DNA of 64,000 bases, from contig CAMNIN010000007.1 of assembly GCA_946540735.1 (NCBI GenBank), positions 31,756 to 95,755 on the forward strand, in the 5' to 3' direction. A model generated the notes under the pieces. That model was not told the origin of the DNA and did not search any database. It saw nothing but the letters and a program-made list of their open reading frames with translations. Positions within the stretch are counted from its first letter, which is position 1. Every line of letters starts with the position of its first letter. The DNA is from an uncultured Prevotellaceae bacterium (GTDB lineage: Bacteria; Bacteroidota; Bacteroidia; Bacteroidales; Bacteroidaceae). A program made the translations under genes and the position numbers. This document shows, piece by piece, positions 56,377 to 64,000 of the stretch.

Positions 56377-56384
56377 TACCTTTG
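56377..56384 (+). promoter_or_regulatory. -7 element (TACCTTTG) for radA
   Basis: TAnnTTTG match, 43 bases before the radA ATG; only a weak TTTT/TTTC stretch stands at the -33 position. Confidence 0.55.
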
Positions 56385-56427
56385 CATATCCCAACGTGAG
56401 GATAACAGGTTATCATCCCCCAAGAAC

Positions 56428-57816
56428 ATGGCAAAAGACAAAATCGCATACGTTTGCTCCAACTGCGGACAGGAATCACCAAAATGGATCGGCAAATGTC
56501 CTGCATGTGGACAATGGAACACCTTCAAGGAAATACGTGTGAGCAACGACACTGGCAGCATGGCCGCCAGATCGGCAGCCACGTCACTCCGATCGTCCCT
56601 TGAAGGCAAAGCCCGTCCTCTCCCCCTCCGCCAGATCTCCACACAAGAGGCACCCCGCATGGACATGAACGACAGCGAGCTCAACCGTGTGCTGGGTGGC
56701 GGTTTGGTACCCGGCTCCATCATCCTCCTTGGCGGCGAACCAGGAATCGGCAAGAGCACACTGACTCTTCAGACCATCCTCAACATGCCCGGGCGTCGCA
56801 TTCTCTATGTCAGTGGTGAGGAGAGTGCCCAGCAGCTCAAGATGCGCGCCGACCGCATCGGGAAAGGCGACATCGAACATGTCATGATCCTCTGCGAGAC
56901 CTCCTTGGAGAACATTTTCGCCCAAATCAAGGAGACCAAGCCAGAACTCGTGATCATCGACTCCATCCAAACCATCTCGACCGAGGAAGTGGAGAGTTCA
57001 CCCGGCAGTCTTTCACAAGTACGTGAATGCGCCGCTGCCCTCCTGCGGTTCTCCAAGTCGAGCGGCATTCCCGTCATCCTGATCGGCCACATCACCAAGG
57101 AAGGTACCCTGGCTGGTCCCAAGATCCTTGAGCATATCGTCGACACGGTGATCCAGTTTGAGGGCGACCAGCACTACATGTACCGAATTCTCCGCTCCAT
57201 CAAGAACCGTTTTGGAAACACCAGCGAACTGGGCATCTACGAGATGCAGCAAAATGGTCTGAGAGCTGTCAGCAATCCTTCTGAACTGCTGCTGACCCAA
57301 GACCACGAAGGACTCTCCGGCATAGCCATCACCGCCGCGATAGAAGGCATCCGGCCGTTCCTCCTCGAGACACAAGCGCTGGTATCGACGGCAGCTTACG
57401 GCACCCCTCAACGTTCGGCCACAGGTTTTGACCACCGCCGACTCAACATGCTGCTTGCCGTATTGGAGAAGCGGGTAGGTTTCAAGCTCATCCAGAAGGA
57501 TGTGTTTGTCAACATCGCCGGTGGACTTCGAGTCACAGACATGGCCATGGATCTCAGCATCATCGCCGCGGTTTTGTCAAGCAATGTCGACACAGCCATC
57601 GAACCCGGCTGGTGCATGGCCGGCGAGGTGGGCTTGAGCGGTGAGGTGCGCCCCGTCAGCCGGATAGAGCAACGTATCGCTGAAGCCGAGAAACTTGGAT
57701 TCAGCCATATCATCATCCCCAAATACAACCTCAACGGTCTGAACCGAGGCAAATATGCCATTCAAATCCATCCCGTAAGGAAGGTAGAGGAAGCACTGCG
57801 AGAGTTGTTTGGATAG
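56428..57816 (+). CDS. radA: DNA repair protein RadA (Sms)
   Basis: The 462-residue protein has an N-terminal zinc finger with C10, C13, C24 and C27 around PKWIGKCPAC. The RecA-like ATPase has Walker A GEPGIGKST (residues 103-111) and the RadA-specific KNRFG motif at 259-263. The C-terminal Lon-protease-like domain begins near residue 285 (GIAITAAIEGIRPFLLETQALV) and includes GGLRVTDMAMDLSIIAAVLS. RadA is a hexameric helicase that promotes branch migration during recombination repair. It is the first gene of a plus-strand run with the beta-helix protein (33-base gap), although no functional relation between them is evident. Confidence 0.96.
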   Translation: MAKDKIAYVCSNCGQESPKWIGKCPACGQWNTFKEIRVSNDTGSMAARSAATSLRSSLEGKARPLPLRQISTQEAPRMDMNDSELNRVLGGGLVPGSIILLGGEPGIGKSTLTLQTILNMPGRRILYVSGEESAQQLKMRADRIGKGDIEHVMILCETSLENIFAQIKETKPELVIIDSIQTISTEEVESSPGSLSQVRECAAALLRFSKSSGIPVILIGHITKEGTLAGPKILEHIVDTVIQFEGDQHYMYRILRSIKNRFGNTSELGIYEMQQNGLRAVSNPSELLLTQDHEGLSGIAITAAIEGIRPFLLETQALVSTAAYGTPQRSATGFDHRRLNMLLAVLEKRVGFKLIQKDVFVNIAGGLRVTDMAMDLSIIAAVLSSNVDTAIEPGWCMAGEVGLSGEVRPVSRIEQRIAEAEKLGFSHIIIPKYNLNGLNRGKYAIQIHPVRKVEEALRELFG

Positions 57817-57849
57817 AAATCAAGCATCATTCAAAACACAAACCATAAC

Positions 57850-59226
57850 ATGATCAAACTTCAAAAAAAAGCACTATTATCTTTAGGTCTTTTGTTGACC
57901 TGCATGAATGCAATAGCAATAGATTTCACCACATCGGGTGAAGGAAACACGTATAATCTCGAAAAGCTATCCCTTATCGAAAGAAGTGGCGTGAGTAAGA
58001 ACGGCGATCAGTATGTGATCGACGGCACCATCACAATCGCCGGCACCGATTCGTTCAAGATCGACGAAGGTGTCATTGTGGAATTCTGCGACGGTGCCGA
58101 ACTGATCCTGCAAGGCCCGGCCGACCTGCGCGCGATGAATTCCCGTACACGTCTGACCCGCCATGACGATATCTCATACTGCTATGGCATAAACGTGCAG
58201 TCGCCAGCCATGATCGAAGTAGCCAACCTCGATTTCGAATATGTGGGGCTGCGAGGCAACACCTCAGTAGGCATGAATGTGCGCAATTGCTCATTCACCC
58301 GTCACAACGGCAATGCCTCAGGTGCCCTGTTTCTTGGAGGCAGCGGTGCCGTCTTCCAAGTCGAAGGGTGCCATTTTGAATTCTGTCAGAAAGCCGCCAT
58401 TGGAGGCGCAGCCAACTATTTCTGTCCAGTCACCATCAACAACTGCTCATTCGTCAAAAATTCCCAAGCCAACGGCAACATACCGCAGCTCAATCTGACC
58501 TCAGCTTCCGACATCACGATCAGCAACTGCACCGTGGAAGGAGACAGCACCCTCAACATGGTCGGCGGCATCGCCATCTCCAATTTCTACGGCTACGACG
58601 GTCAACATGTGAAAATCAGCGGATGCACCATTCGTGACAACCGATACGGCATCACCACACTTGGCGTGATGGATGTGAGGATCACCGACAACATGATCAT
58701 CAACAATCATTTCGAGACCAACCCCAACAACGGCGGCAGCGGCATCAGCCTCTATGACCCCTACATGAAACAAAGGGCTTATATCGCAGGCAACCACATC
58801 GAAAAAAACCTCTGGGGCATCACGGTTATCGGTTGCGGATATGTGGACCTTGGAACACTCACCGCCTGGGATGCTGACACTGATTACAGTCCCGGCAACA
58901 ACGTCTTCAAGGACAATGGTTTTGAAGGTGCGCTCTACGACCTTTACAACAATTCCACCAACCCCATCTTCGCACAAGGAAATATCTGGAATGTCGATAT
59001 CCAGGACGAGGAGCACATCGAGGAAGTCATTTTCCACAAGCACGATAACGAAGCCCTTGGAGAGGTGTTTTTCATGCCTGCAGGTAACCCGGATGGCATT
59101 GTTTCTCCACAGCGGCACCAACAATCCGACGGCACCATCTACCACATCACCGGCCTGAAAGCCAGAGCCAATGGAGCACTTCCCCATGGTATCTATATCA
59201 TCAACGGCAAAAAAGTCGTGAAATGA
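57850..59226 (+). CDS. Secreted right-handed parallel beta-helix repeat protein
   Basis: The 458-residue protein has a signal peptide (1-24, ending MNAIAI). The body shows short repeats of the parallel beta-helix type with ISNC/ISGC/INNC turns (for example TISNCTVEG, KISGCTIRDNRYGI, RITDNMIINNHFE, YIAGNHIEKNLWGI), as in polysaccharide lyases, pectinases and surface adhesins. No catalytic residues of a defined lyase or GH28 family were recognised. The C-terminus (YHITGLKARANGALPHGIYI, then KKVVK) is the same kind of sorting tail as in other secreted proteins here. Its stop overlaps the start of the papain-like gene by 4 bases (ATGA), so both are translationally coupled. Confidence 0.78.
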   Translation: MIKLQKKALLSLGLLLTCMNAIAIDFTTSGEGNTYNLEKLSLIERSGVSKNGDQYVIDGTITIAGTDSFKIDEGVIVEFCDGAELILQGPADLRAMNSRTRLTRHDDISYCYGINVQSPAMIEVANLDFEYVGLRGNTSVGMNVRNCSFTRHNGNASGALFLGGSGAVFQVEGCHFEFCQKAAIGGAANYFCPVTINNCSFVKNSQANGNIPQLNLTSASDITISNCTVEGDSTLNMVGGIAISNFYGYDGQHVKISGCTIRDNRYGITTLGVMDVRITDNMIINNHFETNPNNGGSGISLYDPYMKQRAYIAGNHIEKNLWGITVIGCGYVDLGTLTAWDADTDYSPGNNVFKDNGFEGALYDLYNNSTNPIFAQGNIWNVDIQDEEHIEEVIFHKHDNEALGEVFFMPAGNPDGIVSPQRHQQSDGTIYHITGLKARANGALPHGIYIINGKKVVK

Positions 59227-59855
59227 AGACGTTTCTCTCACTGGCAGTCTTTCTGATGACCTGCGCATTCTCATGTCCCGCTCAGAGGATCATCACCAGT
59301 CATCGCCACCTGCACGACGGCGACCTGCTTTTCGTGACCGTGGAACAGGAGACCCCCATCACGGAGGTAACCCGTCAGGGTACCCAACTGCGAATCGATC
59401 ATGTCGGCATCTATCACCTTCATGATGGCAAGCCCATGGTCATCGAAGCCAATTATGCCGGAGTGGTCGAGACCACATTAGAGCAATTCACAAAAAGCGC
59501 AGGAAAAATCCTCGTAGGAAGAGTCAAGCCTCAGCCCGACATTCTCAAGACCCTGCACAATGCCCATCAGCATCTCGGCAAACCCTACGATTTCATCTAC
59601 ATGCCCTCCAGCGACGCTGTATATTGCAGCGAGCTGGTCACGCTGTCGTATGTCGACAAAAAGGGAAAGGCTGTTTTCGGTCCGGTTCCGATGTCCTTTC
59701 ATAACGATAAAGGAGAGATCACCGCATATTGGAAAGACTACTACTCCCGGCGTGGCCTTGATGTGCCTGAAGGTGTCGGAGGAAGCAATCCCAGCGAATT
59801 GTCGAGACGGAAGGCCGTAAAGATCAAGTATATCCTCTCACAATTTGCAAAGTAG
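59223..59855 (+). CDS. Secreted permuted papain-like amidase (YiiX/NlpC-P60 superfamily)
   Basis: The 210-residue protein has a signal peptide (1-20, ending SCPAQ). The permuted NlpC/P60-like order is visible: LHDGDLLFV, then H60 in RIDHVGIYH, then C135 in VYCSELV as the probable nucleophile, with KPYDFIYM in front of it. YiiX/YebB-type proteins hydrolyse amide or ester bonds in peptidoglycan peptides or lipids; the true substrate is unknown. It lies in the periplasm or outside the cell. It is translationally coupled to the beta-helix protein, which suggests a shared extracytoplasmic role. Its stop is 127 bases before the pgk start, and pgk has its own -7 element. Confidence 0.8.
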   Translation: MKTFLSLAVFLMTCAFSCPAQRIITSHRHLHDGDLLFVTVEQETPITEVTRQGTQLRIDHVGIYHLHDGKPMVIEANYAGVVETTLEQFTKSAGKILVGRVKPQPDILKTLHNAHQHLGKPYDFIYMPSSDAVYCSELVTLSYVDKKGKAVFGPVPMSFHNDKGEITAYWKDYYSRRGLDVPEGVGGSNPSELSRRKAVKIKYILSQFAK

Positions 59856-59933
59856 AGTTTGCATAATGCAGCAGTGCCTGTGAAAAAACATAAAAAATAG
59901 AAGACAAGAGTCGGGTAATTTCGTGAAAATTAG

Positions 59934-59941
59934 TAATTTTG
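59934..59941 (+). promoter_or_regulatory. -7 element (TAATTTTG) for pgk
   Basis: TAnnTTTG match 41 bases before the ATG at 59983. It rules out the in-frame GTG at 59923 as start because that lies upstream of the transcription start. Confidence 0.6.
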
Positions 59942-59982
59942 CACAAAGAAAAATCAACCACATTCGTAATACATTTATTAAT

Positions 59983-61230
59983 ATGAAAATTGATCAATTC
60001 AACTTTGCCGGCAAGAAGGCAATCGTACGCGTGGACTTCAATGTTCCCCTGGATGAAAATGGTAAGATAACCGACGACACCCGCATCCGCGGTGCTCTCC
60101 CTACTCTGAAGAAGATACTTGCTGATGGTGGCGCACTCATCATCATGTCACACATGGGTAAACCCAAAGGCAAGGTCAATCCCAAGTTCTCCCTCGGACA
60201 GATTGTTGACGCAGTGTCAGCCGCTCTGGGTACAGAAGTGAAATTCGCCCCTGACTGCGCCAAAGCAAAGGAAGCCGCCGACGCATTGAAGGCAGGCGAG
60301 GTGCTGCTGCTGGAGAACCTCCGCTTCTATCCTGAGGAGGAAGGCAAACCCGTGGGTATCGACAAGGCAGATCCTGCCTACGACGAGGCCAAGAAAGCCA
60401 TGAAGGCCAGCCAGAAGGAATTCGCCAAGACACTTGCCAGCTATGCCGACTGCTATGTGATGGACGCTTTTGGCACTGCCCACCGCAAGCACGCCTCCAC
60501 AGCTGTGATCGATGAGTACTTCGACAAAGACCACAAGATGCTGGGCTACCTGATGGAGAAAGAGGTCAACGCCGTAGACAATGTTCTGGGCAACATCAAG
60601 CGCCCGTTTACCGCTATTATGGGTGGTTCCAAGGTATCTACCAAGATCGGAATCATCGAGAACCTTCTGGGCAAGGTCGACAACCTGATTCTCTGTGGTG
60701 GTATGACTTACACCTTCGCCAAGGCTCAGGGTGGCAAGATCGGCAACTCCATCTGCGAGGATGACAAGCTGGATGTCGCTCTCGATGTCATCAAGAAAGC
60801 CAAGGAGAATGGAGTGAATCTCGTCCTCGGCACCGACTGCATCGCAGCAGATGCTTTCGCCAACGATGCCAACACACAGGTCTGCGCTGCCAACAACATC
60901 CCCGATGGATGGGAAGGTCTGGATGCAGGTCCTGAGACCCGCAAGGCATTCGCCGAAGCCATCAAGGATGCCAAGACCATTCTGTGGAACGGTCCCGCCG
61001 GCGTATTTGAGTTTGACAATTTCATCGGCGGTTCGAAAGCCATTGCCGACGCCATCGCTGAAGCTACAGCCAAGGGAGCTTTCTCACTGATTGGTGGTGG
61101 TGACTCCGTGGCTTGCATCAACAAGTTTGGCATGGCCGACCAAGTGAGCTATATCTCCACAGGTGGTGGTGCTCTTCTCGAGGCTATCGAGGGCAAGGTG
61201 CTCCCCGGTGTGGCAGCCATCGAGGCTTGA
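59983..61230 (+). CDS. pgk: Phosphoglycerate kinase
   Basis: The 415-residue glycolytic enzyme transfers phosphate from 1,3-bisphosphoglycerate to ADP. The start [20 protein letters not shown], followed by [20 protein letters not shown], is the standard PGK N-terminus. Further signatures are [36 protein letters not shown], the nucleotide region [16 protein letters not shown], and [13 protein letters not shown] near the C-terminus. It acts in the cytoplasm. It is a single-gene unit with its own -7 element and a hairpin terminator shared with the convergent rubrerythrin gene. Confidence 0.97.
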   Translation: MKIDQFNFAGKKAIVRVDFNVPLDENGKITDDTRIRGALPTLKKILADGGALIIMSHMGKPKGKVNPKFSLGQIVDAVSAALGTEVKFAPDCAKAKEAADALKAGEVLLLENLRFYPEEEGKPVGIDKADPAYDEAKKAMKASQKEFAKTLASYADCYVMDAFGTAHRKHASTAVIDEYFDKDHKMLGYLMEKEVNAVDNVLGNIKRPFTAIMGGSKVSTKIGIIENLLGKVDNLILCGGMTYTFAKAQGGKIGNSICEDDKLDVALDVIKKAKENGVNLVLGTDCIAADAFANDANTQVCAANNIPDGWEGLDAGPETRKAFAEAIKDAKTILWNGPAGVFEFDNFIGGSKAIADAIAEATAKGAFSLIGGGDSVACINKFGMADQVSYISTGGGALLEAIEGKVLPGVAAIEA

Positions 61231-61261
61231 TCCACTTGATCTGCCTATATTTTTCAACTGA

Positions 61262-61295
61262 CGAGGGCGTTCTTCTCTTCGGAAGAACGCCCTCG
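61262..61295. terminator. Bidirectional terminator between pgk and rubrerythrin
   Basis: A 14-bp perfect stem (61262-61275 with 61282-61295) closes a UCUUCG loop, followed by CATTTT on the plus strand and a T/A-rich stretch on the minus strand. It sits between two convergent stops. Confidence 0.85.
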
Positions 61296-61323
61296 CATTT
61301 TGACTTGCAGAGATTCAGAAGAA

Positions 61324-61881
61324 TTACTTCTTGAACAGCCGTTTGTAGAGTCCCTCGAATCCGGCACAGTGACGGGCCTCGTCCTTTGCCATTTCATGCA
61401 CAGTGTCATGTGTGGCATCCATACCTGCTTTCTTGGCATTACGTGCAATACGGAACTTGTCCTCGCAAGCACCGCGCTCAGCGGCGATACGCGCCTCAAG
61501 ATTGCTCTTGGTGTCACCCAGGACATCCCCCAGCAGTTCGGCAAATCTCGAAGCATGGTCTGCCTCCTCAAAGGCATAACGTTTGAAAGCCTCAGCCACC
61601 TCAGGATACCCTTCACGGTCGGCCTGACGGCTCATGGCAAGATACATGCCCACTTCGCCACACTCTCCATTGAAGTGATTGATCAAGTCTTTGATCATCT
61701 CCTCGTCAGCACCCTCTTTGCGAGCAGCACCAAGTTCGTGAACCGTAGCGAAAGGCTGTTCCTCGCCCTCTACGATCTCATTGAACTTTGATGCAGGAGC
61801 CTTGCAAATCGGACATTTCTCAGGAGCTTCAGTACCTTCATGGATATAACCGCAAACTGTACAAATAAATTTTTTCTTCAT
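61324..61881 (-). CDS. Reverse-type rubrerythrin (N-terminal rubredoxin domain, C-terminal diiron domain)
   Basis: The 185-residue protein has the rubredoxin-like iron site at the N-terminus (C7, C10, C23, C26: [17 protein letters not shown]), followed by a ferritin-like four-helix domain. The diiron ligands are in motifs such as [25 protein letters not shown] and [12 protein letters not shown]. Classical rubrerythrins have the opposite order. Reverse rubrerythrins act as NADH-linked peroxidases in anaerobes, removing hydrogen peroxide in the cytoplasm. A complete -33/-7 promoter lies upstream. A single-gene unit. Confidence 0.93.
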   Translation of the reverse strand: MKKKFICTVCGYIHEGTEAPEKCPICKAPASKFNEIVEGEEQPFATVHELGAARKEGADEEMIKDLINHFNGECGEVGMYLAMSRQADREGYPEVAEAFKRYAFEEADHASRFAELLGDVLGDTKSNLEARIAAERGACEDKFRIARNAKKAGMDATHDTVHEMAKDEARHCAGFEGLYKRLFKK

Positions 61882-61924
61882 AGTGTTGTGTGTGTTAAAA
61901 GATTAAAATAATAAGATGTTTTTG

Positions 61925-61956
61925 CAAATATAGCAAAAGAATCCCCCATTTCCAAA
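61925..61956 (-). promoter_or_regulatory. Promoter of rubrerythrin (TTTG-N20-TATATTTG)
   Basis: On the minus strand TTTG (61956-61953) and TATATTTG (61932-61925) are separated by 20 bases, within the 19-21 range. The ATG at 61881 follows 43 bases later. Confidence 0.75.
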
Positions 61957-62092
61957 TTTTTTCATGAATTTATTTTGGACGTGCACTTTTCATTTTCACA
62001 TTTCAACTTTGTTGTTTGACGAAAAACCATGTTGTGATACAAATCAAAAGGAAACGGAAACATCATAAGAGGAAGACTTGGTGTTTTCTTTG

Positions 62093-62100
62093 TAAATTTG
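62093..62100 (+). promoter_or_regulatory. -7 element (TAAATTTG) for the GH43 gene
   Basis: TAnnTTTG match, 27 bases before the ATG at 62128; no standard -33 seen. The rest of 61882-62127 holds only the divergent rubrerythrin promoter. Confidence 0.55.
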
Positions 62101-62127
62101 CACGAACAATCACTGTAACCCTACATT

Positions 62128-64000
62128 ATGAAACGCCAAACATTGCAACAGACGACCCTTCGTCTTTTCACACTCAGCCTGATGTCTTTCGCTCTATTGT
62201 CTGCGAAAGCCCAAAATCCATTCGTACAGACCTGGTGCACCAGCGACCCTGCTCCCATGGTGCACGACGGACGGATGTATGTCTATACGGGACACGACGA
62301 GGACGGTGCCGACTTTTTCTGGATGCAGGAGTGGCGTGTCTACTCCACCGACGACATGGTCAACTGGACCGACCACGGTTCCCCCCTCGCCTTGGAAGAT
62401 TTCTCCTGGGCCGACGACCGTGCATGGGCCAGTCAATGCATCGAGCGTGACGGCCATTTCTATTGGTACATCTGCGCCCACTCCAAGCGCTCCAAAGGCA
62501 TGGCCATCGGTGTGGCGGTAGGCGATTCCCCCACAGGACCTTTCCGCGACGCTTTGGGAAAGCCATTGTTTGAGAATGGCAGTTGGGATCACATCGACCC
62601 CACCGTGTTCATCGACGATGACGGTCAAGCCTGGTTGATGTGGGGTAATCCCCGGGTATACTATCTGAAGCTCAACCGTGACATGGTGTCGTATGAAGGA
62701 GAAGTGGGTATGCTACCCATGACCGAGGAAGCCTTCGGATCGCCGGCCATGAACGAACGTGAGCAAGGCAAGTCCTACAAGGACAGTTATGTAGAAGGTC
62801 CTTGGCTCACCAAGCGCAACGGCAAATACCAGTTGCTCTATGCCGCTGGCGGCGTGCCAGAGCACATCTCCTACAGCACAGCCCCCGCCCCCACCGGCCC
62901 TTGGACCTATGCGGGGCAGATCATGCCTCTCTCCGATACAGGTTCCTTTACCAATCACTGCGGTGTAGCTGACTACAAAGGACACAGCTATTTCTTCTAC
63001 CACACAGGGAAATTGCCCGGCGGCGGTGGATTCGGCAGAAGCGTGGCAGTGGAGGAGTTCAAATACAACCCCGACGGCTCCATCCCCACCATTCTCCCGA
63101 CAGACAAAGGAGTGAGCCCCATTGCCACATTCTCTCCCTTCCGCAAGGTAGAGGCTGAGACCATGGCCTTCTCCAAAGGAGTAAAAACCGAGCAGAATGC
63201 AGAGACCGGAGTCTATGTATCGGATATCCACAATGGAGACTACATCAAACTTCAGGCAGTGGATTTCGGCCAACGGATTCCCCGCACTTTCACGGCAAGA
63301 GTGGCCAGTGCCCTCCGTGGTGGAGCCATAGAACTTCATATCGACAGCGTCGCCGGACAGCAGTTGGTGAGACTTGACGTTCCCGGCACAGGAGGTTGGG
63401 AACAGTGGACCACATTGACAGCCGACCTCACCACCTACACAACCGGAGTACACGACCTCTATCTCGTCTTCACAGGCAGGAAAGGCCCCAAACTCTTCAA
63501 TCTCGACTGGTGGGAAATCCGTGGTATGGAACAATGCAACATGCCCCTCTTCCAAACGAAATACACCGCAGACCCCTCACCCCTGTTGGTAGGCGACACC
63601 CTGTTCCTCTACACCTCTCACGATGCCTCGCCCGAGGACATCCCCGACCCGAACGAGAAGAGCAGTGCCGGTTTCTTCATGTACGACTGGCTGCTGTGGT
63701 CGACCACTGACATGGTCAACTGGACAGAGCACGGCGCCGTGGCATCGCTGAAAGACTTCGCATGGCGCAGCCGTGAGAACGGCGGTTGGGCCATCCAGTG
63801 TGTGGAGCGCAATGGTAAATACTACTTGTATGCACCTCTTCACGGACATGGCATCGGAGTTTTGGTGTCCGATTCCCCTTACGGCCCCTTCAAGGATCCA
63901 CTGGGCAAACCTCTGGTGTGGCAAAAGGAGCATTGGGATGACATAGACCCCACCGTCTTCACCGACGACGACGGACAAGCCTATATGTACTGGGGCAATC
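62128..64000 (+). CDS. Secreted GH43-CBM6-GH43 glycoside hydrolase, 3' end outside window
   Basis: About 624 residues are visible, with no stop before the window end. The ATG at 62128 gives a signal peptide ending LSAKAQ (about residue 29). The first GH43 five-bladed propeller has D40 (CTSDPAPMV, base), D157 (HIDPTVFIDDDGQAWLMWG, pKa modulator) and E223 (YVEGPW, acid). A CBM6-type domain spans about 345-475 (KVEAETMAFSKGV, then LFNLDWWEI). A second GH43 domain then begins (YTADPSPLLV, then WDDIDPTVFTDDDGQAYMYWG). GH43 enzymes are alpha-L-arabinofuranosidases, beta-xylosidases or related; two catalytic units suggest sequential action on arabinoxylan-like or arabinan-like chains. Exact specificity is not readable here. 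Confidence 0.88.
   Translation, partial: MKRQTLQQTTLRLFTLSLMSFALLSAKAQNPFVQTWCTSDPAPMVHDGRMYVYTGHDEDGADFFWMQEWRVYSTDDMVNWTDHGSPLALEDFSWADDRAWASQCIERDGHFYWYICAHSKRSKGMAIGVAVGDSPTGPFRDALGKPLFENGSWDHIDPTVFIDDDGQAWLMWGNPRVYYLKLNRDMVSYEGEVGMLPMTEEAFGSPAMNEREQGKSYKDSYVEGPWLTKRNGKYQLLYAAGGVPEHISYSTAPAPTGPWTYAGQIMPLSDTGSFTNHCGVADYKGHSYFFYHTGKLPGGGGFGRSVAVEEFKYNPDGSIPTILPTDKGVSPIATFSPFRKVEAETMAFSKGVKTEQNAETGVYVSDIHNGDYIKLQAVDFGQRIPRTFTARVASALRGGAIELHIDSVAGQQLVRLDVPGTGGWEQWTTLTADLTTYTTGVHDLYLVFTGRKGPKLFNLDWWEIRGMEQCNMPLFQTKYTADPSPLLVGDTLFLYTSHDASPEDIPDPNEKSSAGFFMYDWLLWSTTDMVNWTEHGAVASLKDFAWRSRENGGWAIQCVERNGKYYLYAPLHGHGIGVLVSDSPYGPFKDPLGKPLVWQKEHWDDIDPTVFTDDDGQAYMYWGN

Noticed and set aside
59923..59982. 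Upstream in-frame GTG as start of pgk
   Set aside because: It lies before the -7 element TAATTTTG, so it would not be transcribed from this promoter; the family N-terminus begins at the ATG at 59983.
1..64000. tRNA, rRNA, CRISPR array, insertion sequence or prophage
   Set aside because: No cloverleaf-like segment, regular spaced repeats, transposase, integrase or phage structural gene was recognised; the intergenic regions are short and explained by promoters and terminators.

Overview
The window reads as a chromosomal segment of a Bacteroidota bacterium, most likely order Bacteroidales and close to Prevotellaceae. The grounds are two SusC/SusD pairs, lipoproteins with acidic residues after the lipobox Cys, a GldB-type lipoprotein, secreted proteins ending in short lysine-terminated sorting-type tails, an N-terminal-rubredoxin rubrerythrin, a methylmalonyl-CoA mutase/Na+-pump region, and many promoters of the Bacteroidetes form TTTG-N19-21-TAnnTTTG (-33/-7) rather than the E. 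coli form. No rRNA, tRNA, CRISPR array, insertion sequence or phage gene was recognised. The assignment below order level is inference.

Layout. 1-11.3 kb: end of an RND efflux pump, a G3E (CobW-like) GTPase with a His/Asp/Glu-rich insert, a secreted CotH-type kinase protein with a lamin-tail domain, gldB (minus), then ispE, a Nudix hydrolase, clpC and an MgtC-like membrane protein. 11.5-22.6 kb: central metabolism, with methylmalonyl-CoA mutase mutB/mutA on the minus strand. Divergent from them are an AspT-type transporter, three Na+-translocating decarboxylase components (an OadG-type subunit with a lamin-tail ectodomain, a biotin carrier and the beta subunit), a FucP-type sugar transporter and an O-acetylhomoserine sulfhydrylase. 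The carboxyltransferase alpha subunit is not in the window.

22.7-38.3 kb: four very large secreted proteins. A GH128-like glycoside hydrolase and a 1715-residue CotH/Big2/lamin-tail protein form a minus-strand operon. A clan GH-A-like hydrolase with ricin-type, FN3 and LamG-like modules diverges from them, followed by a 1192-residue three-module surface protein. A carbohydrate-binding-like module of about 150-190 residues recurs among these proteins. 38.6-55.4 kb: one seven-gene operon, FAS1 lipoprotein - SusC - SusD - FAS1 lipoprotein - FAS1 lipoprotein - SusC - SusD, with no hydrolase inside it. The promoters of this operon and of the preceding three-module gene share a perfect inverted repeat (GTGTA-N5-TACAC) placed exactly 50 bases before the -7 element, so the two units are probably co-regulated.

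55.5-64 kb: a SpoU/TrmH-type RNA methyltransferase (minus), radA, a secreted beta-helix protein translationally coupled to a papain-like amidase, pgk, a reverse-order rubrerythrin (minus), and the start of a GH43-CBM6-GH43 enzyme that runs off the window.

Working picture: housekeeping and fermentation genes (succinate-to-propionate steps, glycolysis, isoprenoid, stress) surround a secreted-glycan region in which extracellular hydrolases and binding proteins probably supply a dual SusCD uptake system that carries fasciclin-domain surface lipoproteins. Substrate assignments are inference; family assignments rest on motifs read from the translations.
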